From Pectobacterium atrosepticum (GTDB lineage Bacteria > Pseudomonadota > Gammaproteobacteria > Enterobacterales > Enterobacteriaceae): 64,000 nt of DNA. Below are positions 29,506-42,252 of this stretch, piece after piece. Below the pieces are notes generated by a model. That model did no database searches. It saw only the letters and a list, made by a program, of their open reading frames with translations, and was not told the DNA's origin. Position numbers and translations under genes: made by a program. Where the stretch lies: the NCBI GenBank assembly GCA_019056595.1, contig CP036163.1, positions 2,666,001-2,730,000 on the forward strand. Direction: 5' to 3'. Within the stretch, counting starts at the first letter, position 1. Each line of letters opens with the position of its first letter.

Positions 29506-30756
29506 ATGAAATTTTCTCTTTTCGGCAAGAAATTCACGCGACACGCTGGCATCACTCAGTTAATGGACGACCTGAACGAAGGACTGCGCACGCCAGGCGC
29601 AATCATGCTGGGCGGTGGCAATCCGGCACATATTCCGGAGATGGACAGCTACTTCCAACAGTTGTGTCAGGATATGCTGGAACAAGGGAAATTAACGGAA
29701 GCGCTATGCAACTACGACGGCCCGCAAGGCAAGGATACGCTGCTTAATGCGCTGGCCGAGCTACTGAGTAATGAATTAGGTTGGCAGATTGGACCACAGA
29801 ATATTGCGCTAACAAATGGCAGCCAGAGTGCGTTTTTCTACTTATTTAACCTGTTTGCTGGTCGCCACAGCGATGGCAGCCTGAAAAAGGTACTGTTTCC
29901 GCTAGCACCGGAATATATCGGCTATTCAGACTCTGGACTGGACGAAGACATGTTCGTTTCCGTTCGTCCGCAAATCGAATTGTTGCCCGAAGGACAATTT
30001 AAATATCACGTCGATTTCGATCATCTGTCGATTACCGATGATATTGGGCTAGTCTGCGTATCACGCCCGACCAATCCGACCGGCAACGTGCTGACCGACG
30101 ACGAGCTGATGCGTCTGGATATTCTGGCACAGCAGCACAATATCCCCCTGCTGATTGATAACGCGTATGGTGTGCCTTTCCCCGGCATCATCTTTAGCGA
30201 TGCCACACCGCTGTGGAACCCGAATATCATCCTGTGCATGAGCCTATCCAAACTGGGCCTGCCCGGCTCGCGCTGCGGTATCGTGATTGCGGATGAAAAG
30301 GTGATTTCGGCTATCGGTAACATGAACGGCATCATTAGCCTGTCTCCAGGCGCGATTGGTCCAGCACTGGCGTATGAGATGATTCAACGCGGCGATCTGC
30401 TGCGCTTATCTAACGACGTCATACGCCCGTTCTATCAGCAGCGCGTGACGGAAACTATCGCGATTATTCGCCGCTATCTTTCCCCCGAGCAGTGTCTGAT
30501 TCATAAACCGGAGGGCGCGATCTTCTTGTGGCTGTGGTTTAAGGATCTGCCTATCACGACAGAAATCCTGTACCAGCGCCTGAAAAAACGCGGTGTCCTC
30601 ATGGTGCCGGGTCACTATTTCTTCCCCGGTCTGGAGCAGGAATGGCAACACGCTCATCAATGCATGCGCATGAACTATGTACCGGAGCCGGAAAAAATCG
30701 AACGCGGTATTGCGATTCTGGCGGAAGAAGTCGAAAAGGCGATACAGGAAGGCTAA
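29506..30756 (+). CDS. avtA: AvtA, valine-pyruvate aminotransferase
   Basis: A 416-residue class I/II aminotransferase. The PLP lysine is Lys249 in 'CMSLSKLGLPGSRCG'; 'SRPTNPTGNVLTDDEL' and 'LIDNAYGVPF' are the usual cofactor motifs. AvtA transfers the amino group between valine or alanine and keto acids (transaminase C), linking alanine and branched-chain pools. Length and sequence match the enterobacterial enzyme. A long-loop inverted repeat with a T-run follows. Confidence 0.95.
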   Translation: MKFSLFGKKFTRHAGITQLMDDLNEGLRTPGAIMLGGGNPAHIPEMDSYFQQLCQDMLEQGKLTEALCNYDGPQGKDTLLNALAELLSNELGWQIGPQNIALTNGSQSAFFYLFNLFAGRHSDGSLKKVLFPLAPEYIGYSDSGLDEDMFVSVRPQIELLPEGQFKYHVDFDHLSITDDIGLVCVSRPTNPTGNVLTDDELMRLDILAQQHNIPLLIDNAYGVPFPGIIFSDATPLWNPNIILCMSLSKLGLPGSRCGIVIADEKVISAIGNMNGIISLSPGAIGPALAYEMIQRGDLLRLSNDVIRPFYQQRVTETIAIIRRYLSPEQCLIHKPEGAIFLWLWFKDLPITTEILYQRLKKRGVLMVPGHYFFPGLEQEWQHAHQCMRMNYVPEPEKIERGIAILAEEVEKAIQEG

Positions 30757-30773
30757 TTTCCCGTTCGTTAGAC

Positions 30774-30871
30774 AGAGCCTGCAACTACTTTTTGTCCATA
30801 AATTAGCCTTCATTTGATGCTCGATTGAACCGATCAAAATAAGGCAATACAAGTATGTGCAGGCTCTTTTT
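30774..30871 (+). terminator. Long nested palindrome ending in a T-run, after avtA
   Basis: AGAGCCTGCA (30774-30783) pairs with TGCAGGCTCT (30858-30867), followed by TTTT. Inside the 74-base loop further arms pair: GCCTT with AAGGC and ATTTGAT with ATCAAAA. It probably ends avtA transcription, but the extended nested form also fits a dispersed palindromic element or a small structured RNA. Confidence 0.6.
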
Positions 30872-30876
30872 ACGTG

Positions 30877-34283
<3,407 letters not shown>

Positions 34284-34304
34284 TCAATAATAGTCATATT
34301 GGCA

Positions 34305-34328
34305 TCATTTATGTGGAACCATAAATGA
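34305..34328. other. Hairpin between bglG and bglF
   Basis: Perfect 9-bp inverted repeat TCATTTATG / CATAAATGA with a 6-base loop, about 30 bases upstream of bglF. There is no T-run, and it does not match the RAT consensus seen upstream of bglG. It could modulate the bglG:bglF ratio. Confidence 0.45.
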
Positions 34329-34405
34329 CATCATTTATTATGGAATAAATTGGTTATTACTTAAGTACGAATCCTAAAACCGTTGTGAAAATTTTCTTTA
34401 GCGAA

Positions 34406-35233
34406 TTACTTCCTTACATGCTCAATATGTATAGAAAGAAACATCATTTCGTCATCACTTAATGAACGACCATAATCGCGGCTAATAAATTTGTTGACCC
34501 GTTTAGCACATTCGTAAGACGAAGAATATTTCAACATCACGGCGTCATGCAGAGAACTGTCATCACTGGTAACATAAGTATTACTCAATAACCGATGAGC
34601 AAAAAATTTCAGGTGGGTAACAAAACGCTGAAAATTGATTGAGTCTTCCTCATATTCAATTTTGAAATGGTATTTAACGATATTCAGAATGTCCTGAATA
34701 ACTCTCGAAACAGCCTTAATATCTGGCATAGCGCCATCTTGCTGTGAATTCAACAGGTGCAGGGCAATAAACCCAGCTTCATCTTCAGGCAGCTTAACGT
34801 GAAGTTTCTCGCTAATTTCATTAATTGCCCATTGCCCAATAATAAATTCATTTCGGTAAAGGCGTTTGATATCCCAGAGCAACATATTCTCGATATAGGC
34901 TCCCTGTTTAGTTCTTTCGAGAGCGAAACTTAAGTGATCGAGTAAGGAAGCATAAACGCTTTTATGAATTTTTCTGTCGAGTTTGCTCGTTGCCTGTTTG
35001 ACTATATCGAGGACGATATTAAACAACATTTCGGGAACATCATTAAACGCTTCACTGGTTTTATCGAGGCTGTTTTCTTCATCGAGACGGAATATTTTTT
35101 GAATACAGGATTCATCAACCAGGTCATTGGCTTTTTTGTTAAAACCGACGCCCTTTCCAATAACAACACATTCCTTGCCGCTCAATTCGCGAGCAACGAT
35201 AACATTGTTATTCAGAACCCGTTGTATTCTCAT
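34406..35233 (-). CDS. bglG: BglG-type transcriptional antiterminator
   Basis: A 275-residue protein. Residues 1-55 form the CAT RNA-binding domain ('RVLNNNVIVARELSGKECVVIGKGVGF') and two PRD domains follow, with conserved histidines such as those in 'LLDHLSFALERTKQG' and 'HLLNSQQDGAM'. It binds the RAT RNA in its own leader and prevents termination when beta-glucosides are present. The matching RAT and terminator are visible just upstream. Confidence 0.95.
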   Translation of the reverse strand: MRIQRVLNNNVIVARELSGKECVVIGKGVGFNKKANDLVDESCIQKIFRLDEENSLDKTSEAFNDVPEMLFNIVLDIVKQATSKLDRKIHKSVYASLLDHLSFALERTKQGAYIENMLLWDIKRLYRNEFIIGQWAINEISEKLHVKLPEDEAGFIALHLLNSQQDGAMPDIKAVSRVIQDILNIVKYHFKIEYEEDSINFQRFVTHLKFFAHRLLSNTYVTSDDSSLHDAVMLKYSSSYECAKRVNKFISRDYGRSLSDDEMMFLSIHIEHVRK

Positions 35234-35243
35234 ATTTCACCCA

Positions 35244-35291
35244 TAAAAAAAGGCAAAACGTAAAAGAGTTTTATCTCTTCTCGGTTTTGCC
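35244..35291 (-). terminator. Leader terminator of the bgl operon, overlapping the RAT
   Basis: On the minus strand GGCAAAAC pairs with GTTTTGCC across a loop of about 23 bases, followed by seven T, ending about ten bases before bglG. The 5' arm is the 3' end of the RAT, so BglG binding and terminator folding exclude each other. Confidence 0.92.
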
Positions 35292-35314
35292 TGTTATTAA
35301 AACAGTAACAATCC
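35283..35314 (-). promoter_or_regulatory. RAT, ribonucleic antiterminator site for BglG
   Basis: Minus-strand sequence GGATTGTTACTG, nine spacer bases, then CAGGCAAAACC fits the BglG/LicT RAT consensus. It overlaps the leader terminator. Confidence 0.95.
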
Positions 35315-35378
35315 ATATAAGGAAATACATCATAAACCAGTAAGACTTGCAAGCGCGATGTGTTTAACTTTTTTCTAT

Positions 35379-35394
35379 TGTGACAACCATCACG
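35379..35394. promoter_or_regulatory. CRP-like site upstream of bglG
   Basis: TGTGA-caacca-TCACG is one mismatch from the CRP consensus TGTGA-N6-TCACA. It lies about 65 bases upstream of the RAT, a suitable place for catabolite control of the bgl promoter. Confidence 0.75.
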
Positions 35395-35488
35395 CATTAA
35401 TATTACCTTCACAACAATCCGCGATCGGCATGAAATGTGGTGGAAAAGAATATCTCGGCCCTCGGTTAAAACTCGGTAAGTGTCAAAA

Positions 35489-35616
<128 letters not shown>

Positions 35617-35619
35617 TTA

Positions 35620-35646
35620 GCCCCCACGTTTCAGCGACGTGGGGGC
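35620..35646. terminator. Stem-loop after dppF
   Basis: Perfect 10-bp GC-rich stem GCCCCCACGT / ACGTGGGGGC with a 7-base loop just past the dppF stop. It lacks a strong T-run, so it is a likely 3' end or terminator of the dpp operon. Confidence 0.65.
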
Positions 35647-35658
35647 ATCGAAGGCAAG

Positions 35659-36669
35659 CTAGGCGACTGCGGTGCCCTGTTCGTCCTGATCGACGGCGAA
35701 GCAGGCAACCTGCTGTTCACCGTAGGTTTTCAACTGCGGCTGGAACTGCGTACAGGTGCTGAAGCAGCGCTGACAGCGAGCGTTAAACGCGCAGCCCGGC
35801 GGTGGATTCAGTGGGCTAGGCAGTTCACCGGTCAGCTTAATGCGCTCACGGCGTAAATCTGGATTCAAGCGCGGCGTCGCAGAAAGTAACGCCTGCGTAT
35901 AAGGGTGGCGCGGGTTGTTGAAAATAGCCTCTTTACTGCCCTTTTCGACACAGCGCCCCAGATACATCACCATCACTTCATCAGCGATATGTTCGACCAC
36001 GGACAGATCGTGCGAGATGAAAACGTAAGACAGCCCTAAATCCTGCTGTAAGTCCATCATCAGGTTCAGCACCTGCGCACGTACCGACACATCCAGTGCA
36101 GAAACAGGCTCATCAGCAATCACCACGTCCGGATCCAGCATCAGCCCACGGGCGATAGCGATACGCTGACGCTGACCGCCGGAGAACATATGCGGGTAGC
36201 GGTCATAATGCTCCGTTTTCAGCCCGACTTTCGCCATCATCGCCAGCGCTTTTTCACGACGCTCAGCTTTCGACAGCTCGGTGTTGATCTGGAGCGGTTC
36301 TTCCAGGATCTGGCCGACTTTCTTACGCGGATTCAGCGATCCGTAAGGATTCTGGAAAACGATCTGGATCTTCTGTCGACGCAGTGTCTGCGCTACCGGA
36401 TCCGGCTTTAAAAGATCTTGCCCTTGATAGTACAACTCGCCTTCTGATGGGGTTTCGATCATCGTCAGCAGGCGGCCCAACGTGGATTTCCCACAGCCGG
36501 ATTCCCCCACCACCGCCAGCGTTTTACCGCGTTCCAGCGTAAAGGACACACCATCCAGCGCTTTCACCATCCGCTCCGGCGCGAAAAAACCCTTTTTCAC
36601 CGGATAGTGTTTTTTCAAATCGATCGCATGCAGCAAGTACGGTTGCGATATTGCATTCAGTTCACTCAT
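35659..36669 (-). CDS. dppF: DppF, dipeptide ABC transporter ATPase
   Basis: A 336-residue oligopeptide-type ABC ATPase. Walker A is GESGCGKST, the signature '[15 protein letters not shown]', and Walker B is followed by [10 protein letters not shown]. The C-terminal oligopeptide domain has a Cys-rich '[14 protein letters not shown]' stretch. It works with DppD on DppBC at the inner membrane. The start overlaps the dppD stop by four bases. Last gene of dppABCDF. Confidence 0.95.
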   Translation of the reverse strand: MSELNAISQPYLLHAIDLKKHYPVKKGFFAPERMVKALDGVSFTLERGKTLAVVGESGCGKSTLGRLLTMIETPSEGELYYQGQDLLKPDPVAQTLRRQKIQIVFQNPYGSLNPRKKVGQILEEPLQINTELSKAERREKALAMMAKVGLKTEHYDRYPHMFSGGQRQRIAIARGLMLDPDVVIADEPVSALDVSVRAQVLNLMMDLQQDLGLSYVFISHDLSVVEHIADEVMVMYLGRCVEKGSKEAIFNNPRHPYTQALLSATPRLNPDLRRERIKLTGELPSPLNPPPGCAFNARCQRCFSTCTQFQPQLKTYGEQQVACFAVDQDEQGTAVA

Positions 36670-37646
36670 AAGGTCGGCCTCCCCGCATCATCTAGCGGTG
36701 TATGACATTTCACCTGACGACCAGGAATATCACGCAGTTCAGGTTCTTCCTGACGGCAGCGGTCATGCGCATAGGGGCAGCGCGGGTTTAACAGACAGCC
36801 GTTGGGGCGATCATATTTACCCGGAACCACACCCGGCAGCGATGCCAGACGCGCTTTATCCACCGCAAACTCCGGTAGCGCACGCAGCAGCGCCTGAGTA
36901 TACGGATGGCAGGGCGCGCGGAAAATATCCGCTGCTTTGCCGGATTCCACCACCTGCCCGGCATACATCACGATAATGTGATGTGCCGCTTCAGCCACCA
37001 GCGCCAAATCGTGTGTAATCAGGATCAGCGCCATGTTCTCGCGCTGCTGCAATTCGAGCAGCAGCTCGATAATCTGCGCCTGAATGGTTACGTCCAGCGC
37101 CGTAGTGGGTTCATCGGCAATCAGCAGTTTCGGTCGACAGGCAATCGCCATCGCGATCATCACGCGCTGGCTCATTCCACCGGAAAGCTGATGCGGATAC
37201 ACGTCAAGACGCGATCCCGGATCGGGGATCCCGACCAACGTCAGCAGGTCAATCGCACGCTGACGACGGGTTTTGCGGTTGCCACCCTGATGCACCTTGA
37301 TGGCTTCCATGATCTGGTAGCCCACGGTGTAGCACGGGTTCAGGCTAGTCATCGGGTCCTGGAAAATCATCGCGACTTCCGAACCCACCAGATTACGCCG
37401 TTCTTTCTCAGAAATTTTTGTTAAATCACGCTGGTTAAATTCCAGCTTGTCGGCCATCACTTTGCCGGGGTAATCAATCAGTCCCATAATCGCCAGCGAG
37501 CTGACGGATTTACCGGAGCCGGATTCCCCGACGATACCGACGACCTGACCTTGTTCGACCTGGTAACTAATACGGTCAACCGCACGGAACGGCAGATCCT
37601 CATCACCAAAGTGAACCGACAGTTTATCTACATTGAGCAACGCCAT
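36666..37646 (-). CDS. dppD: DppD, dipeptide ABC transporter ATPase
   Basis: A 326-residue ABC ATPase with Walker A GESGSGKS, signature [14 protein letters not shown] and Walker [13 protein letters not shown]. The C-terminal part has the usual '[16 protein letters not shown]' motif. The frame stays open 15 codons further upstream. I use the ATG at 37646, which gives the [16 protein letters not shown] start known for E. coli DppD. Confidence 0.95.
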   Translation of the reverse strand: MALLNVDKLSVHFGDEDLPFRAVDRISYQVEQGQVVGIVGESGSGKSVSSLAIMGLIDYPGKVMADKLEFNQRDLTKISEKERRNLVGSEVAMIFQDPMTSLNPCYTVGYQIMEAIKVHQGGNRKTRRQRAIDLLTLVGIPDPGSRLDVYPHQLSGGMSQRVMIAMAIACRPKLLIADEPTTALDVTIQAQIIELLLELQQRENMALILITHDLALVAEAAHHIIVMYAGQVVESGKAADIFRAPCHPYTQALLRALPEFAVDKARLASLPGVVPGKYDRPNGCLLNPRCPYAHDRCRQEEPELRDIPGRQVKCHTPLDDAGRPTL

Positions 37647-37659
37647 CTCTCTACCTCTA

Positions 37660-38562
37660 TTACTGCTTGAGTTTGGGGTCGAGAGCGTCACGCAAGCCGT
37701 CCCCCATCAGGTTAAACGCCAATACCGTCAGTAAGATTGCCACACCAGGGAATGTCACCACCCACCAGGCGCTTTGCGCAAACTGCAAAACGTCCGCCAG
37801 CATAGTGCCCCACTCTGGCGTTGGCGGCTGTGCGCCCATACCGAGGAAACCCAAAGCAGCCATATCAAGAATGGCGTTAGAAAAACCGAGAGAAGCCTGC
37901 ACAATCAGCGGTGCCAGGCAGTTAGGAAGAATGTTGACGAACATCTGGCGTGCCGAGCTGGCACCCGCCACGCGTGAAGCGGTGACGTAATCCCGGTTAA
38001 CTTCCACCAGCACCGCCGCGCGAGTCAAACGGACATAGTGCGGCAACGCCACGAAGGTCAGCGCCAGCGACGCATTCACAATCGAAGGCCCGAAGACGGC
38101 CACCAGCACCAGCGCCAGCAGTAGGCTTGGCAATGCCAGCATGATATCTACGATACGCATGATAAGCGCATCGACCACGCCGCCGAAATACCCGGCCAGC
38201 AGACCGAAGATCACCCCCAGCACCAGCGACAGCGCCACAACCAAACAGCCGACCAGCAGCGACAGGCGGGCGCCATACATCAGACGGGACAGGACATCAC
38301 GTCCGACATCATCCGTTCCCAGAATAAACTGCCAGCTTCCGCCCTCTTGCCAGACCGGCGGACGAAGCAGCGCATCGCGGAATTGCTCAGCGGGCGCATG
38401 CGGTGCCAACACGTTGGCGCCAATGGCGATAATCAGCATCAGTGCGACATACACCATGCCAACAACTGCCCCTTTGTTACGTTTAAAATAGTGCCAGAAT
38501 TCCTGTAGCGGGGTCATCGGCTTAGGTGCGCTATTTACAACAGGTTCAGTGACGTGTGTCAT
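37660..38562 (-). CDS. dppC: DppC, dipeptide permease subunit
   Basis: A 300-residue inner-membrane permease with six TM helices and the binding-protein-dependent EAA loop ('[23 protein letters not shown]'). An N-terminal OppC-type cap precedes TM1. I chose the ATG at 38562, which gives exactly the E. coli length; the frame is open for 27 codons more. Co-transcribed with dppB and dppD with short gaps. Confidence 0.95.
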   Translation of the reverse strand: MTHVTEPVVNSAPKPMTPLQEFWHYFKRNKGAVVGMVYVALMLIIAIGANVLAPHAPAEQFRDALLRPPVWQEGGSWQFILGTDDVGRDVLSRLMYGARLSLLVGCLVVALSLVLGVIFGLLAGYFGGVVDALIMRIVDIMLALPSLLLALVLVAVFGPSIVNASLALTFVALPHYVRLTRAAVLVEVNRDYVTASRVAGASSARQMFVNILPNCLAPLIVQASLGFSNAILDMAALGFLGMGAQPPTPEWGTMLADVLQFAQSAWWVVTFPGVAILLTVLAFNLMGDGLRDALDPKLKQ

Positions 38563-38575
38563 CTTAGCCTTCCCC

Positions 38576-39595
38576 TTATTTCTTATGACGGATGCGTGGG
38601 TTAACCACACCGTAGAGCACATCCACCAGCAGGTTAACCACAATAATCATGGTCGCTACCAGCAGCACGCCGCCCTGAACCACCGGATAGTCACGACGCT
38701 GCAACGCATCGATCAACCAACGTCCCAGCCCCGGCCAGGAGAAAATGGTTTCCGTCAGGATCGCCCCGGCCAGCATGGTGCCAACCTGCAAACCAATCAC
38801 TGTCACCACCGGTAGCATCGCATTACGCAACGCATGCACGACAATCACACGCAGACGACTCAGCCCTTTGGCGCGGGCGGTACGAATGTAATCCTCCCCC
38901 AGCACTTCCAGCATCGCGGAGCGCGTCATACGCACAATCACCGCCAGCGGAATAGTGCCCAGCACGATGGCAGGCAGGATCATGTGTTCAACCGCGTCGA
39001 TAAAATCACCTTTTTCGCCCCAAAACAGGGTATCGAACAGCATAAAGCCGGTGAGCGGCATACTGTCATCGAGGAAAATCGTATCGCTAATGCGTCCCGA
39101 AACGGGCGTCAGATCGAGCTGAACGGAAACCAGCATAATCAGCATCATACCCCACCAGAAGATAGGCATAGAGTAGCCCGTCAGCGCCAGGCCAACAGAG
39201 GTATGATCGAAAATAGAACCGCGTTTGACCGCAGCCAACACGCCAACCGGAATCCCAACCGCGATAGCAAACAGCATCGCGCAGGTACCCAGTTCCAGCG
39301 TTGCTTTGAAGCGAGGTACAAATTCTTCCCACACGGGGATGCGGCTCTTGAGGGAGATTCCCAGATCGCCCTGCAACACACCGCCGATATAGTGGATGTA
39401 TTGCTGCCAAAGTGGCTTATCCAGCCCCATTTCAGCCAGCAATTGCGCATGGCGCTCGGCGGAAATACCACGTTCCCCCGCCATGATCATCACCGGATCT
39501 CCCGGAATCATGTGCACGAAGGCGAAGGTCAACAGGGTGATACCAATAAACGTTGGGATAACGAGCCCCAAACGCCGGAGTATGAACTGCAACAT
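38576..39595 (-). CDS. dppB: DppB, dipeptide permease subunit
   Basis: A 339-residue inner-membrane permease of the OppB type. It starts MLQFILRRLGLVIPTFIGITLL, with the usual long periplasmic loop after TM1 and an EAA-like 'ARAKGLSRLRVIVVHALRNAMLPV' loop. It forms the dipeptide and heme-precursor channel with DppC. A structured gap of about 234 bp separates it from dppA, probably to keep binding-protein mRNA in excess. Confidence 0.95.
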   Translation of the reverse strand: MLQFILRRLGLVIPTFIGITLLTFAFVHMIPGDPVMIMAGERGISAERHAQLLAEMGLDKPLWQQYIHYIGGVLQGDLGISLKSRIPVWEEFVPRFKATLELGTCAMLFAIAVGIPVGVLAAVKRGSIFDHTSVGLALTGYSMPIFWWGMMLIMLVSVQLDLTPVSGRISDTIFLDDSMPLTGFMLFDTLFWGEKGDFIDAVEHMILPAIVLGTIPLAVIVRMTRSAMLEVLGEDYIRTARAKGLSRLRVIVVHALRNAMLPVVTVIGLQVGTMLAGAILTETIFSWPGLGRWLIDALQRRDYPVVQGGVLLVATMIIVVNLLVDVLYGVVNPRIRHKK

Positions 39596-39661
39596 ATCCC
39601 GAACTCTCTATTCATGCCCGTTGGCTCATTGGCCATCAGGCTTATCATTGCTCACAGCTAA

Positions 39662-39802
39662 AAAATCGCCAGACGCGATTTTAAACGTCGTGTGCGACGG
39701 CCCGCAGGGTAGCGGGCGGGGAAGGCTGCCATAAAAATTTAACGGGCAAGAAACCCCGCCTCCACGGCTCCTCTAACGAGAAACCGCAAGGTCGGGGTTT
39801 TC
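39662..39802. other. Hairpin series between dppA and dppB
   Basis: Four consecutive inverted repeats. AAAATCGC-cagac-GCGATTTT is at 39662-39682, CGTCG-tgtg-CGACG at 39686-39699, GCCCGC-agggta-GCGGGC at 39700-39717, and a larger one pairs GAAACCCCG (from 39750) with CGGGGTTTTC (to 39802). On the minus strand the large stem comes first after dppA. They probably block 3' exonuclease decay and partly stop transcription, favouring DppA over the membrane subunits. Confidence 0.7.
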
Positions 39803-39829
39803 AATGTCCATGAAAATCTAGTGGCTGAC

Positions 39830-41437
39830 TTAATCCAACGTCACGTTGTTGAAGCTATGCACGCCGCGCGGCTGAACCACATAACCTTTCACGTTTTTAC
39901 GCACGGGTTCGTACACGGTGGAGTGCGCGACAATCAGCGCCGGAGCCTGATCGTGCATCACAACCTGAGCCTGCTTGTACAGCTCAATACGTTTTTCGTG
40001 ATCGGAAACGGCACGCGCCGGTTGGATCAGATCTTCGAACGGCTTGTAGCACCACTTGGAGTAGTTAGAGCCATTTTTAGCCGCATCGCAGCTGAACAGG
40101 GTTGCGAAGAAGTTATCTGGATCCCCATTATCGCCAGTCCAGCCCATCAGTACGGTCTGGTGCTCGCCGTCTTTCGCACGCTTCAGATACTCGCCCCACT
40201 CGTAGGTGACGATCTTGGCTTTCACGCCAACTTTCGCCCAGTCGGACTGAATCATTTCTGCCATACGACGCGCGTTCGGGTTGTACGGACGCTGTACCGG
40301 CATTGCCCACAGGTCGATAGCGAAGCCGTCAGCCATACCCGCTTCTTTCAGCAGGGCTTTCGCTTTCTCAGGATCGTAGCTGTAGTCTTTAACGTCGTTG
40401 TTGTAGCCCCACATGGTCGGTGGGATCAGGTTGGTAGCCGCTTGGCCCGCGCCCTGATAGACCGCCTCGATGATGGCAGACTTGTTAACCGCATAGTTCA
40501 GCGCCTGGCGAATCTTGACGTTATCCAGCGGTTTTTTCTCAACGTTGTAAGCCAGATAGCCAACGTTCAGGCCCGGCTGTTCCATCAACGTGATGTTTTT
40601 GTCTTCTTTCATGCGGGCAAGATCGGCCGGGTTTGGATACGGCATGATCTGGCATTCGTCTTTTTGCAGCTTGGCGTAACGAACAGAAGCATCAGGCGTA
40701 ATGGAGAAGACCAGACGGTCAATGCCCGGCTTGGTGCCCCAGAAGCCTTCGAAAGCTTTGTACAGAATGCGGGAGTCTTTCTGGTACTGCTGTAGCTGGA
40801 ATGGGCCTGTACCGATTGGGTTCAGGTCAATCTTCTCCGGCGTACCGGCTTTCAGCATCTTATCACCGTATTCCGCTGATAAGATGGAAGCGAAGTCCAT
40901 CGCCAGATTTGCCAGGAACGGTGCTTCAGGACGGTTCAGTACAAAGCGGACGGTGTAATCGTCTACTTTTTCGATTTTGCTGACCAGTTCCGGCATGCCC
41001 ATACCTTGATAGTATTCATAGCTGCCGCCAGACACTTTATGGTACGGATGGTTGGCATCCTGCTGACGCATGAAGGAGAAAATCACGTCATCGGCATTGA
41101 ATTCACGGGAAGGTTTGAAATCCTTGCTGTCCTGCCATTTCACGCCTTTGCGCAGATGGAAGGTGTAGGTTTTGCCGTCTTCGCTAATATCCCATTTTTC
41201 AGCCAAACCCGGACCGGTGTCCGTGGTGCCGTCTTTAAATTCCACCAGACGGTTATAAATAGGAATAGAACTGGCATCAAACGTTGTACCGGAGGTGAAC
41301 AGCTGTGGGTTAAAACCTTCTGGGGAGCCTTCTGAACAATAAACCAGTGTTTTTGCCTGAACGCCCGCGGCGATGGACATGGCGAGCAAGCCAAGGCCGA
41401 ACTTCAACACCCTTGATTTAACCAGGGATTTTTCCAT
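39830..41437 (-). CDS. dppA: DppA, periplasmic dipeptide-binding protein
   Basis: A 535-residue family 5 solute-binding protein with a signal peptide (about 1-28, ending GVQA) and the SBP_bac_5 body ('LVYCSEGSPEGFNPQLFTSG', 'VYQGAGQAATNLIPPTMWGYN'). It delivers dipeptides to DppBCDF and, in E. coli, serves in peptide chemotaxis. Length equals E. coli DppA. A GGAG site about 8 bases before the ATG supports the start. Confidence 0.96.
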   Translation of the reverse strand: MEKSLVKSRVLKFGLGLLAMSIAAGVQAKTLVYCSEGSPEGFNPQLFTSGTTFDASSIPIYNRLVEFKDGTTDTGPGLAEKWDISEDGKTYTFHLRKGVKWQDSKDFKPSREFNADDVIFSFMRQQDANHPYHKVSGGSYEYYQGMGMPELVSKIEKVDDYTVRFVLNRPEAPFLANLAMDFASILSAEYGDKMLKAGTPEKIDLNPIGTGPFQLQQYQKDSRILYKAFEGFWGTKPGIDRLVFSITPDASVRYAKLQKDECQIMPYPNPADLARMKEDKNITLMEQPGLNVGYLAYNVEKKPLDNVKIRQALNYAVNKSAIIEAVYQGAGQAATNLIPPTMWGYNNDVKDYSYDPEKAKALLKEAGMADGFAIDLWAMPVQRPYNPNARRMAEMIQSDWAKVGVKAKIVTYEWGEYLKRAKDGEHQTVLMGWTGDNGDPDNFFATLFSCDAAKNGSNYSKWCYKPFEDLIQPARAVSDHEKRIELYKQAQVVMHDQAPALIVAHSTVYEPVRKNVKGYVVQPRGVHSFNNVTLD

Positions 41438-42252
41438 TACTTATGCTCCATTGTGGATGATGTTGTGTGCTATACCCGCCCTACTCCAAGCTGCATACGC
41501 GTTGTTAAAACACTGCGGTTAAAAATACAGTGATTAACAACGCCGATGTTCTGTCCTGCATCTCGAAATCAATTGGGTATGGTTGGCCAGACCTGTATTT
41601 TTATGTGCTGCGGTCTGTACCCTGTCGCCCGAAGGCAAAATCAAAATAATGGGGAGAGGAATGGTGGTTATCAGAACAAACAGCCGTCACGCTATTGAAG
41701 ATAGTCATAATAACTACAACGTATACCTTGAAGCGCCACAACCCGCTCACGGATGCTGGATGAAGACGTAGAATCATTCAGACAAGCCGCTGCTTTCCTC
41801 CTTATATCCCTATGACGCCTTCAATTTCTCAACAGATGGCGGTGACGTCAATATAAGCTGTAAGGATTTACAAAATTTCCTTACATTTCCTTAAAAGATA
41901 AAATACAAGCCAACCGACCCACGAAAGATGGATTCCCCACTTTTTTATTAAAAAACAGCGATAAAACCCATCATAACGGCCACTTAAAGAAATTATCACC
42001 ATTAAAAAAACTATAGTCATCTGGTCTTACGTGTCCAAGATCTGAGCACTATTTTTTGTTAAAAACGTTAACAACAGGTGAAAATCCTGACGGGTAATAA
42101 GAAATTCTGATATTTCCCATGACGCCATAAGCAGAGGAATGACTATCTACGCTACATAAAAAAACTTTTTTTTCCCCTCTCGACTGACCGAAAGCGTACT
42201 CCACTGCATTCTTTGTCTGTCTCTGTGAGATGCCCGTTGCTGGATACCATTA
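41438..42252. promoter_or_regulatory. Long dppA upstream region, mostly without genes
   Basis: About 815 bp between dppA and the IS630 remnant. It should carry the dppA promoter and leader. Apart from the palindrome at 41472-41582 I see only AT-rich DNA; a 62-codon frame at 41583-41771 lacks a ribosome site and any family resemblance, so I do not call it. Confidence 0.5.
41472..41582. repeat. MITE-like palindrome upstream of dppA
   Basis: The ends, ATACCCGCCCTACTCCAAGC and CTCGAAATCAATTGGGTAT, resemble the termini of the repeat at 35489-35616. The core differs: GCGTTGTTAA (41499-41508) and CACTG pair exactly with CAGTG and TTAACAACGC (41534-41543). It looks like a second subtype of the same small non-coding repeat, now in the dppA leader. 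Confidence 0.65.

Noticed and set aside
35620-35646. Strong intrinsic terminator of dpp.
   Set aside because: The stem is perfect but no T-run follows on the minus strand, so it is listed with reduced confidence.
41583-41771. Small 62-codon gene upstream of dppA.
   Set aside because: No ribosome site, no recognisable family and partial overlap with the edge of a repeat element.
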